Below are positions 27,154 through 35,772 of a DNA stretch of 64,000 nt, in pieces. Location: positions 124,001 through 188,000 of the forward strand of contig DATETJ010000009.1 of assembly GCA_035283685.1 (NCBI GenBank), in the 5' to 3' direction. Position numbers and translations under genes: made by a program. The notes under the pieces were generated by a model. The model was not told where the DNA came from. It searched no databases and saw nothing but the letters and a program-made list of their open reading frames with translations. Position 1 is the first letter of the stretch; every line of letters starts with the position of its first letter. Source of the stretch: Candidatus Bathyarchaeia archaeon (GTDB lineage Archaea; Thermoproteota; Bathyarchaeia; Bathyarchaeales; Bathyarchaeaceae).

Positions 27154-27444
27154 GTGACAGTGAATATTAAGATCAGACCGCTAGGAGTGTTTCGACAATT
27201 GATTGAAAAGGACCAGATAGCAATGAAGCTTAGCAAAGCAACCATCAGAGACGTTGTTCAGGCCCTAGCTGAGTCAATGTCGCTTGAGGCTAGAAGACTA
27301 CTAATCGACCCCGAGCTAAACGACCCACGCCCAAACACACTCATCCTTGTAAATGGGCGAGAGATCAGTGCCCTCAATGGCTTGGAGACAGAAGTCAGCG
27401 ACGGTGACGAAGTGACATTTATTCCAGTTGCACACGGCGGCTAA
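27154..27444 (+). CDS. ThiS/MoaD-like ubiquitin-fold protein ending in Gly-Gly
   Basis: 97 residues from a GTG at 27154, preferred because GAGGA lies 8 bases upstream. Beta-grasp fold: VTVNIKIRPLGVFRQLI, an ATIRDVVQAL helix, LILVNGREI, and the C-terminal DGDEVTFIPVAHGG. The terminal Gly-Gly is the site adenylated or thiocarboxylated in sulfur carriers and in archaeal SAMP protein modifiers. No E1-like gene is adjacent. It overlaps the convergent zinc-ribbon gene by 4 bases. Confidence 0.87.
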   Translation: MTVNIKIRPLGVFRQLIEKDQIAMKLSKATIRDVVQALAESMSLEARRLLIDPELNDPRPNTLILVNGREISALNGLETEVSDGDEVTFIPVAHGG

Positions 27445-27719
27445 CGTTCGATCTGCGGTCCACGTTCTACTGGGATGGCGGATGTGGTTGCCACGTTGCC
27501 AGTTTCCATGGGTTCCGACGCGAGTGCTCTCGCCGCTTTCAGTTCAGGCAGTGTGTTCAAATCGTACGTCTTCTTAGAATGCCCACATACTTGGCACTCG
27601 TAGACCAACGTCAAGGCGGATAGGGGATTATTGGAAAAATCTACCAACAAGTGAGCCGTCTGCTTCTGACAGCTTATGCACAGCAAGATCACTGTGGGGT
27701 TGTATTGTGGGTGAACCAT
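27441..27719 (-). CDS. Small zinc-ribbon protein, hypothetical
   Basis: 92 residues from the ATG at 27719. Two CxxC knuckles (CISC near residue 14, CQVC near 42) separated by about 25 residues form a likely zinc ribbon, followed by a low-complexity tail. It is convergent with the ThiS/MoaD gene (4-base overlap). No family recognised. Confidence 0.6.
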   Translation of the reverse strand: MVHPQYNPTVILLCISCQKQTAHLLVDFSNNPLSALTLVYECQVCGHSKKTYDLNTLPELKAARALASEPMETGNVATTSAIPVERGPQIER

Positions 27720-27877
27720 CCTCTATCAACATCTAGCCGTAGGCTTCGTCGCCCTTTAAATGGTTATGAACCAAGCGTAATGATTCAGGCTTCAGATTTG
27801 GTTGACCAAAGAAAATCGGATGTTCACGGCGTAACATTCACGAGAAGCTGGTAATCTCCATGCTTGTTGGGGAAGTC

Positions 27878-27887
27878 TTAAATATAT
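27878..27887 (+). promoter_or_regulatory. TATA box of the rps15 operon
   Basis: ttaaatatat lies about 45 bases ahead of the ATG at 27927. The predicted start near 27909 leaves a leader of about 18 bases with GGTGG at 27914-27918 as ribosome-binding site. It probably drives rps15, the DHH gene and pcc1. Confidence 0.6.
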
Positions 27888-27926
27888 CGATGGAATCGCT
27901 GTCTTAGAGTTCACGGTGGAAATGAT

Positions 27927-28367
27927 ATGCCAAAAACCGAACGAGGCAAAGCCCAGTCCACTCGACCAGTTGGGAAGCGACCGCCAGCTTGGGCTAAATA
28001 CACGCCCGAAGAGGTCGAGTCTCTCGTTATCAAACTGGCTAGAGATGGACAAAGCTCCAGCAAGATAGGCATAGTCTTGCGCGATCAGTACGGCATACCT
28101 CTGACCAAACCAATTGCTGGGAAATCCGTTACGGATATAATGAAACAGTCGGGGTTGGTTCCATCCATTCCTGAGGACATGGAGGTCTTGTTAAAGAAGG
28201 TTTCCCGACTATCGGTTCATCTGGAGAGAAACAAGAAAGACAAGTACAATGTGCGGGCGCGACAGAACATAGAGGCGAAGATTCACAAGCTCGCCAGATA
28301 CTACAAACGTGAAGGTCTCTTGCCAGCCGACTGGAAATATGAGGCGAAAACCGCCAGTTTGGTTTAG
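27927..28367 (+). CDS. rps15: 30S ribosomal protein S15
   Basis: 146 residues, the archaeal/eukaryotic S15p/S13e length. The archaeal N-terminal extension (RPPAWAKYTPEEVESLVIKL, GIVLRDQYGIP) precedes the S15 core (HLERNKKDKYNVRARQNIE, KIHKLARYYKREGLLPADWKY). It binds 16S rRNA in the platform. It is followed by the RecJ-like DHH gene after 5 bases, and then pcc1, a gene order that I recall as common in archaea. Confidence 0.96.
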   Translation: MPKTERGKAQSTRPVGKRPPAWAKYTPEEVESLVIKLARDGQSSSKIGIVLRDQYGIPLTKPIAGKSVTDIMKQSGLVPSIPEDMEVLLKKVSRLSVHLERNKKDKYNVRARQNIEAKIHKLARYYKREGLLPADWKYEAKTASLV

Positions 28368-28372
28368 GTGCA

Positions 28373-29833
28373 TTGGCTCTGGAAAAAAACGGTCAATTTG
28401 AGTCTTTTTTTAGTGCGGCGGCTCAAGCAGCAGACGTCGCGAAAAAATGTATCAACGATGGCGGCTTTATCCACGTCGTTTCTCACTTAGATGCAGATGG
28501 ACTGGCAGCAGCGGGCATAATCGGAGCAGCGCTGGCAAGATTTGACGCCACATTTCGCATAAGGATTGAACGGTGGCTGGACGAAAAAGTCATTGAACGC
28601 ATCGCTACCGACAAACATACGCTCATAGTTTTCTGCGATTTCGGCAGCGGCGACCTCGACTTCTTAAATACCAAACTGAAAGACAGACAAACTGTAATCC
28701 TCGACCATCATCAGCCAGTGAGCAGCGCAGACCCTGCTTTCGCTCACGTGAATCCCCATTTGCATGGAATCGATGGTTCGCGAGACCTGAGTTCAGCAGG
28801 AATCACGTATTTCGTAGCAAAAGCTCTAGACCCTCGAAACACGGATTTGTCGGGCACAGCCATTGTAGGCGCCCTTGGCGATATGCAAGATAAGTATGAA
28901 CAGCGCAAGTTGGGCGGACCAAACGCGCTTATTGTGGAAGACGCCCAAAAAGTTGGCTGCCTCAGAACTGAGACTGACCTGATGTTTTTCGGCAGAGAAA
29001 CCCGTCCAATTCACAGGGCTTTGGCTTGTACCACAACGCCTTTCATCGCTGGTCTGAGCGGCGAAGAAGACAAGAGTCTAGCTTTCCTGGCTAATCTCGG
29101 CATCGCGCCGAAGAAAGGCGAGAAATGGCGGGCTTTACGAGATTTGTCTGAAGATGAAAAGAAAAAACTCTTCAACGCATTAGCGGATTATATGGTGTCG
29201 CGCGGTCTGCCCGGGGACGCGGCGCTTAGCCTTCGGGGAAGTGTCTACACACTGGTTCATGAAGAGCCTTGGACTCCGTTACGCGATGCCAGAGAGTTTT
29301 CAGTCCTGTTGAACGCGACGGGGCGTATGGACAGGCCGAGTTTGGGCATCGCTATTTGCATGGGAGATCGCGGGGCTGCGTTAGAAGAAGCAAACGCCGT
29401 GCTTGAGGATTACAGACGAACCATCACGAAGTATTTGAACTGGCTTATGGAGCCCAATATGGACCGCATTGAAGAGCTGGGCAGCATTTACGTGGTGCGC
29501 GGCGAAGGTGTAATTGACGATAAAATCATAGGCACAATATCCTCCATCCTGTCTACCAATCTAGCCAAGCCTGAAAAACCCATCATTGCCTACGCGACCG
29601 TTCCCAAAGAGAATCTGGCAAAGATATCAGCTCGAGCTATAGACACGATTGTCGCTAAGGGACTAAACCTCGGTGAAATCCTAAGAGTTGCAGCTGAAAA
29701 AAGTGCGGGCAAAGGCGGAGGACATAACATTGCAGCTGGAGCGCAAGTGCCCATCAATGAATTGGATTCGTTCATCAAATCGGTCAATGCACTCGTCAAA
29801 GATCAGTTGGAAGCTTCAAAACTTGGAAGCTGA
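28373..29833 (+). CDS. DHH-family phosphoesterase, archaeal RecJ/GAN-like
   Basis: 486 residues from a TTG at 28373 with AGGTG about 4 bases upstream. The DHH motifs are intact: SHLDADGLAAAG near residue 40, FCDFGSGD near 87 and ILDHHQP near 111. The C-terminal DHHA1 domain ends with the Gly-rich GKGGGHNIAAGA. Archaeal members are 5'-3' or 3'-5' single-strand exonucleases; the GAN branch associates with GINS in the replisome. It lies between rps15 and pcc1 and overlaps pcc1 by 11 bases, so it is co-expressed with translation genes. Confidence 0.88.
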   Translation: MALEKNGQFESFFSAAAQAADVAKKCINDGGFIHVVSHLDADGLAAAGIIGAALARFDATFRIRIERWLDEKVIERIATDKHTLIVFCDFGSGDLDFLNTKLKDRQTVILDHHQPVSSADPAFAHVNPHLHGIDGSRDLSSAGITYFVAKALDPRNTDLSGTAIVGALGDMQDKYEQRKLGGPNALIVEDAQKVGCLRTETDLMFFGRETRPIHRALACTTTPFIAGLSGEEDKSLAFLANLGIAPKKGEKWRALRDLSEDEKKKLFNALADYMVSRGLPGDAALSLRGSVYTLVHEEPWTPLRDAREFSVLLNATGRMDRPSLGIAICMGDRGAALEEANAVLEDYRRTITKYLNWLMEPNMDRIEELGSIYVVRGEGVIDDKIIGTISSILSTNLAKPEKPIIAYATVPKENLAKISARAIDTIVAKGLNLGEILRVAAEKSAGKGGGHNIAAGAQVPINELDSFIKSVNALVKDQLEASKLGS

Positions 29834-30068
29834 AATCTCGCTTTCGTACAAGACCAGCAGAGAAGCTGAAGCAGTCGCTAGGGCTGTGTCTCCTGACAAC
29901 GCAAGGGTTCCCAAGGACTTGAGCATCAGAACCACAAGACAAGGAACAAGAGTCCTTACGATTCTAAAATGCAGAGCAACCATGCTAACCTTCATTTCCA
30001 CAATGGATGATTTATTGAGCGCCGTTTCTGTGGCTGAAAGATCTGTTTCAGCTGTAAAGAAGCGGTGA
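29823..30068 (+). CDS. KEOPS complex subunit Pcc1
   Basis: 82 residues from a TTG at 29823, giving the usual (M)EAEISL N-terminus; an ATG at 29787 would add 12. The sequence has the Pcc1 pattern: AEISLSYKTSREAEAVARAV, SPDN, a TTRQGTRVLTILKC beta strand and a long C-terminal helix (STMDDLLSAVSVAER). Pcc1 dimerises in the KEOPS complex, which makes t6A37 in ANN-decoding tRNAs. The other KEOPS genes are not in the window. It overlaps the end of the DHH gene. Confidence 0.85.
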   Translation: MEAEISLSYKTSREAEAVARAVSPDNARVPKDLSIRTTRQGTRVLTILKCRATMLTFISTMDDLLSAVSVAERSVSAVKKR

Positions 30069-30273
30069 GCTAGTCTCCTGATCGAAGCATGCAGAAATAG
30101 TCACCGAATGCAAGGAAAGACCAACTGAAAACGGGCGCAATTTACTTCAACGCGTGCCGTCTCTTCCCTCATTGTCAACAACCTCATTATCGAAAGCTTA
30201 ACTATAAAGCTGAAAATAAGTAGTGAACATTCGCAGATTGTCGAGTCCCAGATAAGGTCGGTGATTCATAGAG

Positions 30274-31557
30274 ATGTTGGACATTAAGCTGATACGTGAA
30301 AATCCGGAAATGGTGCGAAAGAACTTAGAGAAGCGAGGCGACCCTGACTTGCAGAAACAGTTGAACGACCTGATTCGGTCCGACGCGGAATGGAGGCAAC
30401 TCCTGACCCAAGTCAACGAACTAAGACACAAGAGAAGAATAGTAACAGAAGAGGTTGCCAAGCTCAAGAAAGAGGGAGAGGACGCTGCCCAAAAGCTGAG
30501 AGAAGCCAAAAGCATACCAGAACAAATCGAAAAACTTGAGAAAGAAGTTGAGAATCGCAGGGAAAAAGTCAACAACCTGCTTTATCGTTTGCCCAACCTG
30601 TTGCACGACTCCGTTCCATTTGGCAAAAACGAAGGGGCTAACGAAATAGTGCGTCTCGTAGGCAAGCCGCTCGAGTTCGATTTTCCACCAAAGAATCATA
30701 TGGAAATCGCGCAGAATCTCGACTTGGTTGACGCTGAAAGAGCGGCAAAGATCGCTGGGCACGGGTTCTACTACCTCAAAGGAGCGCTTGCGCTCTTGGA
30801 CTTGGCAATACTGCGGTACGCCGTGGATTTCTTGGTAAAACGAGGATACCAGCTTGTTGAACCGCCTTCCATGCTCCGTAAGAGAGCATACCTGGGCGCC
30901 ACTGACCTTGAATTCTTTGAAGAACAGCTTTACAAGATTGAAGGCGAAGAGCTGTACATGATAGCCACAGCTGAACACCCGTTAGCCGCGTATTTCATGG
31001 ACGACGTAATCGAACAGAGCGCCTTGCCCGTAAAACTCGTTGGATTCAGCACCAATTTCCGAAAGGAGGTGGGAGCTCACGGCAAGTACACCAAAGGCTT
31101 ATTCCGCATGCATCAGTTCAATAAAGTTGAGCAGTTTATCTTTTGTCTGCCACAAGACTCCTGGATACTCCATGAGGAACTCCAGAAGAACGCCGAAGAC
31201 TTGTACGCGGGTTTAGGGCTTCATTTCAGAACGACAAATGTTTGCACTGGCGACATTGGAAACTTGGCGGCCAAGAAATACGACATAGAGGTGTGGATGG
31301 CTGATGGCGTTTACCGGGAAATAGGCTCCAACTCCAACTGCACTGATTACCAAGCCAGGCGACTCAATATCCGATACCGAGAGAAAAAGGGGATGGCACC
31401 AGCAGGCTTTGTGCACACGCTAAACAACACAGCCTTAGCAACGAGTCGAACGATGATGGCAATATTGGAGCAATACCAGCAAAAAGACGACTCAGTTGTC
31501 ATACCCAAGGCATTGAGACCGTACATGAATGAAACCGAGAAGATAACGAAGGCATAA
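30274..31557 (+). CDS. serS: Seryl-tRNA synthetase
   Basis: 427 residues. The N-terminal coiled-coil arm (about 30-105) binds the long variable arm of tRNA-Ser. Class II motif 2 (FSTNFRKEVGAHGKYTKGLF, RMHQFNKVEQF) and motif 3 (YREIGSNSNCTDYQARRLNI) are intact. This is the common bacterial/archaeal type, not the rare methanogen type. A TATA-like element occurs near 30197-30209. It is monocistronic between pcc1 and rps3ae. Confidence 0.96.
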   Translation: MLDIKLIRENPEMVRKNLEKRGDPDLQKQLNDLIRSDAEWRQLLTQVNELRHKRRIVTEEVAKLKKEGEDAAQKLREAKSIPEQIEKLEKEVENRREKVNNLLYRLPNLLHDSVPFGKNEGANEIVRLVGKPLEFDFPPKNHMEIAQNLDLVDAERAAKIAGHGFYYLKGALALLDLAILRYAVDFLVKRGYQLVEPPSMLRKRAYLGATDLEFFEEQLYKIEGEELYMIATAEHPLAAYFMDDVIEQSALPVKLVGFSTNFRKEVGAHGKYTKGLFRMHQFNKVEQFIFCLPQDSWILHEELQKNAEDLYAGLGLHFRTTNVCTGDIGNLAAKKYDIEVWMADGVYREIGSNSNCTDYQARRLNIRYREKKGMAPAGFVHTLNNTALATSRTMMAILEQYQQKDDSVVIPKALRPYMNETEKITKA

Positions 31558-31570
31558 ACGAATAATAAAG

Positions 31571-31580
31571 GTTTTAATAC
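31571..31580 (+). promoter_or_regulatory. TATA-like box of rps3ae
   Basis: gttttaatac lies about 40 bases ahead of the GTG at 31619, placing transcription start near 31602 with a short leader. Confidence 0.45.
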
Positions 31581-31618
31581 TTCACGCAACCATTTTCAGT
31601 CGCAACGAGGGCAAAAAA

Positions 31619-32227
31619 GTGTCTGCAAAAAAGCGCGTCCGTGACAAGTGGCGTACCAAGGATTGGTTCTCGGTTGTGGCGCCTCAATACTTTGGCGCAA
31701 CCGAGCTTGGCTCAGTTCCAGCTGATGAATCGTCCAAGCTCGTTGGAAGGGTCGTCGACGCTACGTTGTACGATTTGACCAATGACTTCGCCCATCAGTA
31801 TTTGAAAATGTATTTTCAAGTGTCTGACATTGACGGAAAAATAGCCCGTACAGTCTTTAAAGGACACGAATACAGTCGTGATTACTTACGCAGTCTTGTG
31901 AGAAGGAAGACAACGAGGATAGACATGCTTCAGAATGTAGCCACACAAGATGGCTACCAACTACGCCTAGCTGTCTGTGCCTTCACGCTTACACGCATAC
32001 GAACCACTCAAGAACAAGCTATTCGAGCCATAATGAAGAACACTGTGAATGAAAAGGGAAAAGCCCTCACATTCGACCAATTTGTGCAGGAAGTAGTGCT
32101 CGGGAAAATAGCTTCAGACATTTACAACGAAGCAAAGAAAGTTGCACCCATGCGCCACGTAGGCATACGCAAGTCCAAACTAATTGCGCAACCGGGGCAA
32201 GTTGTTCAGCCCAGCGTAGCAGGATAG
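31619..32227 (+). CDS. rps3ae: 30S ribosomal protein S3Ae
   Basis: 202 residues from a GTG at 31619. Diagnostic segments are KKRVRDKWRTKDWFSVVAP, VGRVVDATLYDLTNDF, KMYFQVSDIDG, FKGHEYSRDYLRSLVRRKT and the final RHVGIRKSK. It is a small-subunit protein restricted to archaea and eukaryotes. The next gene starts 17 bases downstream. Confidence 0.96.
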   Translation: MSAKKRVRDKWRTKDWFSVVAPQYFGATELGSVPADESSKLVGRVVDATLYDLTNDFAHQYLKMYFQVSDIDGKIARTVFKGHEYSRDYLRSLVRRKTTRIDMLQNVATQDGYQLRLAVCAFTLTRIRTTQEQAIRAIMKNTVNEKGKALTFDQFVQEVVLGKIASDIYNEAKKVAPMRHVGIRKSKLIAQPGQVVQPSVAG

Positions 32228-32244
32228 GTGCCGAAGGCAGAGTT

Positions 32245-32865
32245 TTGCATCGCAAACCCTCGGACTTTATCAAGGATAAAGTTGCCATGGAAGCCGCTCT
32301 TCTGCTCTACACCCAACAGGAGAAGGAGTTCAAACAAGCGAAGCGGCGAGCAGCCAAAACACTAGCATCTAGGATGCTGCCAAGCAACAAAGATATAGCC
32401 CAAGAACTAGACAAAATAGCAGATGACATGGAAGGTCCGGCGAGGAAAGAACGACTTGCTCAGATGAGAAAGAGTGCGCTGTCAATAATGGTCATGCTCG
32501 GCGAGTTTCATCCTAGGCTAGTTGGCAGCGTGTGGAGAGGCACGTCGCATAAGAACAGTGACATAGACATCGAAGTTTTCACAACCGAGCACGCAAAAGT
32601 GCTTGGAAGACTCAAACAAAACAGCTTTCTGGTTCGAAAGGCGGAGTTACAATCAGTCACCAAAGGCAACGAAAACGAAAAAGCATTCCACATTTACCTA
32701 GCCTTGCCGCCCAAATACGAAGTTGAACTAGTTGTCCGTGATCCTGAAAAGATCGATGAGGTTGACATGTGCGAGACCTATGGGGATCCCATAAAAGGAC
32801 TAAGAATCCATCAACTTCGAAGAATCCTTTTAATCAACCCTACGCAAAAGTTCGTGCCCACGTAG
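32245..32865 (+). CDS. Nucleotidyltransferase-fold protein
   Basis: 206 residues from a TTG at 32245; an ATG at 32287 is an alternative. The central motif GSVWRGTSHKNSDIDIEVF has the G-S...DxD signature of polymerase-beta-type nucleotidyltransferases. Upstream is a long basic helix (about 20-85). The third catalytic acid may be in YEVELVVRD. This is not a CCA-adding or MNT-type enzyme I can name. It is probably co-transcribed with rps3ae, so an RNA substrate is conceivable. Confidence 0.65.
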   Translation: MHRKPSDFIKDKVAMEAALLLYTQQEKEFKQAKRRAAKTLASRMLPSNKDIAQELDKIADDMEGPARKERLAQMRKSALSIMVMLGEFHPRLVGSVWRGTSHKNSDIDIEVFTTEHAKVLGRLKQNSFLVRKAELQSVTKGNENEKAFHIYLALPPKYEVELVVRDPEKIDEVDMCETYGDPIKGLRIHQLRRILLINPTQKFVPT

Positions 32866-33096
32866 CTACAAACACACCTTGTGGCTAGATCAGGCGTTTC
32901 CCGTGTTACTTCAACAAGTGGCGCGAGCATTGGGTGTTCATCTTTGCCTTTTCATATCTCCAAGGACAAGACTTACTGAGTCTGCAGAGCCAGTGTTCTT
33001 TCCATAAAGCGTTGGTTGACATGGGTGACCAGTGAAAAAAAGCAGATCTGTCCTCTCTGGTTCTTTGGTGTTTTGTTGAACAAATAGTGCAAATAG

Positions 33097-33105
33097 GTTA
33101 AATAC
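33097..33105 (+). promoter_or_regulatory. TATA box for a probably leaderless gene
   Basis: gttaaatac lies about 28 bases ahead of the ATG at 33130, so transcription should begin at or next to the start codon. Confidence 0.55.
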
Positions 33106-33129
33106 GGGATGTTTCTTGTAGAAAAATAG

Positions 33130-33525
33130 ATGGCTAAGGCACCGTCACTCAAGCGAGAAGAGCTGAATCTAAAAGAGATGGGAAACATGGAGTTCGACAA
33201 AAAGCGGTTCAGGAAAATGTTTTCAAGTTTAGCTGACGAAATGGAGACAGATGAAAACCGCGTGAAGATTTCATCGGTCCGCTCCGATGTCGGTATTGCC
33301 GAACGCGCCACGGCAAAGAGATTCGACAACTTCATTCCAGACGCAGTAGATTACATCCGCCGATGCGACGACCAAAAGCAAGCCGAGGAAATCATAGACT
33401 ACCTTGAAAAGAGACACGAAATCACAGTTGAACACGCGCAGAAGCTGCGGAGGCAGCTCAAGACGAAGGGCGTCAGAAGTTTCGGACCGAAGAAGCAGGA
33501 TGACTACTATTCTCGCGCTGAATAG
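33130..33525 (+). CDS. Conserved archaeal protein, DUF2095-like
   Basis: 131 residues, charged and helical. Segments MEFDKKRFRKMFSSLADEM and VDYIRRCDDQKQAEEIIDYL, with a basic C-terminal KLRRQLKTKGVRSFGPKK, fit the archaeal DUF2095 family as I remember it. The C-terminal motif of a short helix followed by RSFGPKKxxDYY suggests nucleic-acid or ribosome contact, which is inference. It stands alone with a leaderless promoter. Confidence 0.65.
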   Translation: MAKAPSLKREELNLKEMGNMEFDKKRFRKMFSSLADEMETDENRVKISSVRSDVGIAERATAKRFDNFIPDAVDYIRRCDDQKQAEEIIDYLEKRHEITVEHAQKLRRQLKTKGVRSFGPKKQDDYYSRAE

Positions 33526-33651
33526 CAAACTGGCCATACGATTGGTGTTCTGTAAGTCTCACTTGTCGGTTCGTTCTCTAAAGGAAAGTAAATAAGCATA
33601 ATCTGCAGAATATACCGCAAAGCGAAATGGAAAAACCCGCAACAATGACAT

Positions 33652-35472
33652 GTGGTGTATGCATTGAAGAAACTGTTGCCTGCAATTGCCCTCTGCCTAC
33701 TATTCGTTGTCTCACTCATAACGATGGCGTCGCCATTCACGGTTAAGGCTTCTCCTTCAGCCTCGTTCGACGTGAAGGCTGAGCATGTTGTTGACATTCG
33801 AGAGAGCGGACTGCTTGTGATCAACGACACAGTGACGTTGTCAACTAGTGCAGGCGACAGCGTTGAACCACTTCAAAATTACGTGATAGGCTTTCCCTTT
33901 GACTACCACTCTGATTTGGCCTATGTATTCGCTTACGAAACGCTAAGCCAAGCAAAACAATTGTCCGTTGACATGAATGCTGGGATTGGCAGAACTGGCT
34001 TCTACGCAGTTAGAGTGAACTTCCCCATGTCCATTGACATAAGCAACGGTGGCTCTTACAAGTTCACCGTGGTTTTCGTGTTTTCAAACAGCATTGCGCT
34101 CAGTGTTTTCCCACTTGAGGAGGCAACGGTGGTATTCTATAACGTCAGTTTTCCAGCTTATCCAAGCCTGCCTAACGCTGCAAAAGAAGTAGATCTTCGA
34201 ATAATCATGCCTGCTACACTCAACTATACAAGGAGCTCCTACGAAAAAGCAGGCATAAACTTTACTAGGACCGCCGAGGGTCTTAATAGCGTCTTCAGCT
34301 ATGTTAAGATCGATTTGACTGAGTTTTCACGAGACCCTGCATGGTTCTATGCTTCCAGAACAGGCGGAACCACACAATTCTTGGACGTTGACGAAGTTGA
34401 ACGCAAAATTGACATCTTTGGCAATGATCGAATAGTTGTATCGGATTCCTACACAGCATCGAATAAGGCTGGGGAGCTCGCGGGATTTCAACTTAAGCTG
34501 CCGGCAGAGGCATTTGAGATATCTGCTTTCGACGAGTTTGGACTGGTTTCAGAGAGTAATGTGAAGACGCAACAGGCAAGCACATATACAAATACAACGA
34601 TAACGTTCACGCTTCCACACGCAGAGGGCGAGGAGATTCATCTCCTTGTCCGATACAGCCTGCCTTGGAAGAACCACGTCACGCAGAGCAGCTTTGGCGA
34701 GTTTCGCGTCTCGCTGCTCCTCTTTGAGAAACCTGATTTGGCAATACGAAAGCTAACGGTGGGAGTTGCGCTTCCCGAAGGTGCAACTCTGAGCTCTCCA
34801 CTAAACTCAGGGAGCCTGCATGATCTTCAGAGCGCTGCCTTTTCGAGTCAATTTACTTTCATCTTTCAGAACGCCACTGCATTCCATGATTTTGCACTTG
34901 ATTTTACCTATCAACGACCGATCTTCTGGAGTTCTTTTCGTCCCACAGTCTGGATGGGCACCTTTGTCTTGATCGCAGGCGCGTTAGTCGGTGCGTGGCA
35001 CGTTTATCAACCACAACCTTCGGCACCACTGCCAACAGCCGTCGTCAGTGTCCGCGCCGAAGACCTTAGGTCCTTTGTTAGCCTCTACGATGAGAAGCTA
35101 CGACTCCTCAAGGAAAGCGGATCTTTGGAGGCAGCGGCACGCAAAGGCAAGATACCTCGCAGGCAGTACAAAGTTCGAAAAACGACAATAGATGGTCGCA
35201 TGGCCTCGGTCTCCCGCGATTTGTCGGCATCCAGGAACAAGCTACGCATGGCTAGTCCAAGATACGCTGAACTGATGCGCCAGCTCGAAGTGGCTGAGAC
35301 TGAGTTGACTGGAGCAGAAACGGAGATCAACAGGGCAGAGATTCGATACCGTCGTGGAGACCTTTCAGCCCAGGCATATCATAATGTCCTTGAAACTGCC
35401 TATAGACGAAGAGAAAAGACTCAGACAACTGTTGACGGCGTCCTTCTGAGGCTGAGAGAAGAGATCAGTTAG
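33652..35472 (+). CDS. Membrane-anchored surface protein with cytoplasmic coiled coil
   Basis: 606 residues from a GTG at 33652. An N-terminal signal sequence (about 5-32, ending VKASPSA) leads to a beta-rich ectodomain of about 390 residues in two similar halves (VKAEHVVDIRESG and VDEVERKIDIFGND both open with related strands). A transmembrane helix follows (about 437-455), then a cytoplasmic region of about 130 residues that is strongly coiled-coil. There are no Cys-based or enzymatic motifs. It resembles archaeal transmembrane surface proteins of unknown role; the coiled coil could contact cytosolic partners. Confidence 0.75.
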   Translation: MVYALKKLLPAIALCLLFVVSLITMASPFTVKASPSASFDVKAEHVVDIRESGLLVINDTVTLSTSAGDSVEPLQNYVIGFPFDYHSDLAYVFAYETLSQAKQLSVDMNAGIGRTGFYAVRVNFPMSIDISNGGSYKFTVVFVFSNSIALSVFPLEEATVVFYNVSFPAYPSLPNAAKEVDLRIIMPATLNYTRSSYEKAGINFTRTAEGLNSVFSYVKIDLTEFSRDPAWFYASRTGGTTQFLDVDEVERKIDIFGNDRIVVSDSYTASNKAGELAGFQLKLPAEAFEISAFDEFGLVSESNVKTQQASTYTNTTITFTLPHAEGEEIHLLVRYSLPWKNHVTQSSFGEFRVSLLLFEKPDLAIRKLTVGVALPEGATLSSPLNSGSLHDLQSAAFSSQFTFIFQNATAFHDFALDFTYQRPIFWSSFRPTVWMGTFVLIAGALVGAWHVYQPQPSAPLPTAVVSVRAEDLRSFVSLYDEKLRLLKESGSLEAAARKGKIPRRQYKVRKTTIDGRMASVSRDLSASRNKLRMASPRYAELMRQLEVAETELTGAETEINRAEIRYRRGDLSAQAYHNVLETAYRRREKTQTTVDGVLLRLREEIS

Positions 35473-35577
35473 CGCATATGTGCGTTAAGACTGATTGATG
35501 CTTTTTCGAAGAGAGGTAAATGCTTTTATCTGTCAATCTTTACTGTGAAGGATTCTTCAAAAAGGGACGAGCTGAGG

Positions 35578-35760
35578 ATGGTTGAAGTCAAGATAGATCT
35601 CGACAAATGCGACGGTTGCGCCACGTGCAAAGACACGTGCCCTGTCAGCGTTTTCGAGATAGTTGACGGAAAATCGCAAGTAGTCAATGTCAAGGACTGC
35701 CTCGCCTGTCGAGCATGCGAAGTTCAATGCCCGAACCAATGCATCCAAATAATAGAGTAA
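35578..35760 (+). CDS. Two-cluster [4Fe-4S] ferredoxin
   Basis: 60 residues from the ATG at 35578; the frame is open to 35545. It has two complete cluster motifs: CDGCATCKDTCP and CLACRACEVQCP. It is an electron carrier, perhaps for oxidoreductases such as the tungsten AOR elsewhere in the window. It is convergent with the HDAC-family gene 12 bases away. Confidence 0.93.
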   Translation: MVEVKIDLDKCDGCATCKDTCPVSVFEIVDGKSQVVNVKDCLACRACEVQCPNQCIQIIE

Positions 35761-35772
35761 GCGCGAGACGCA

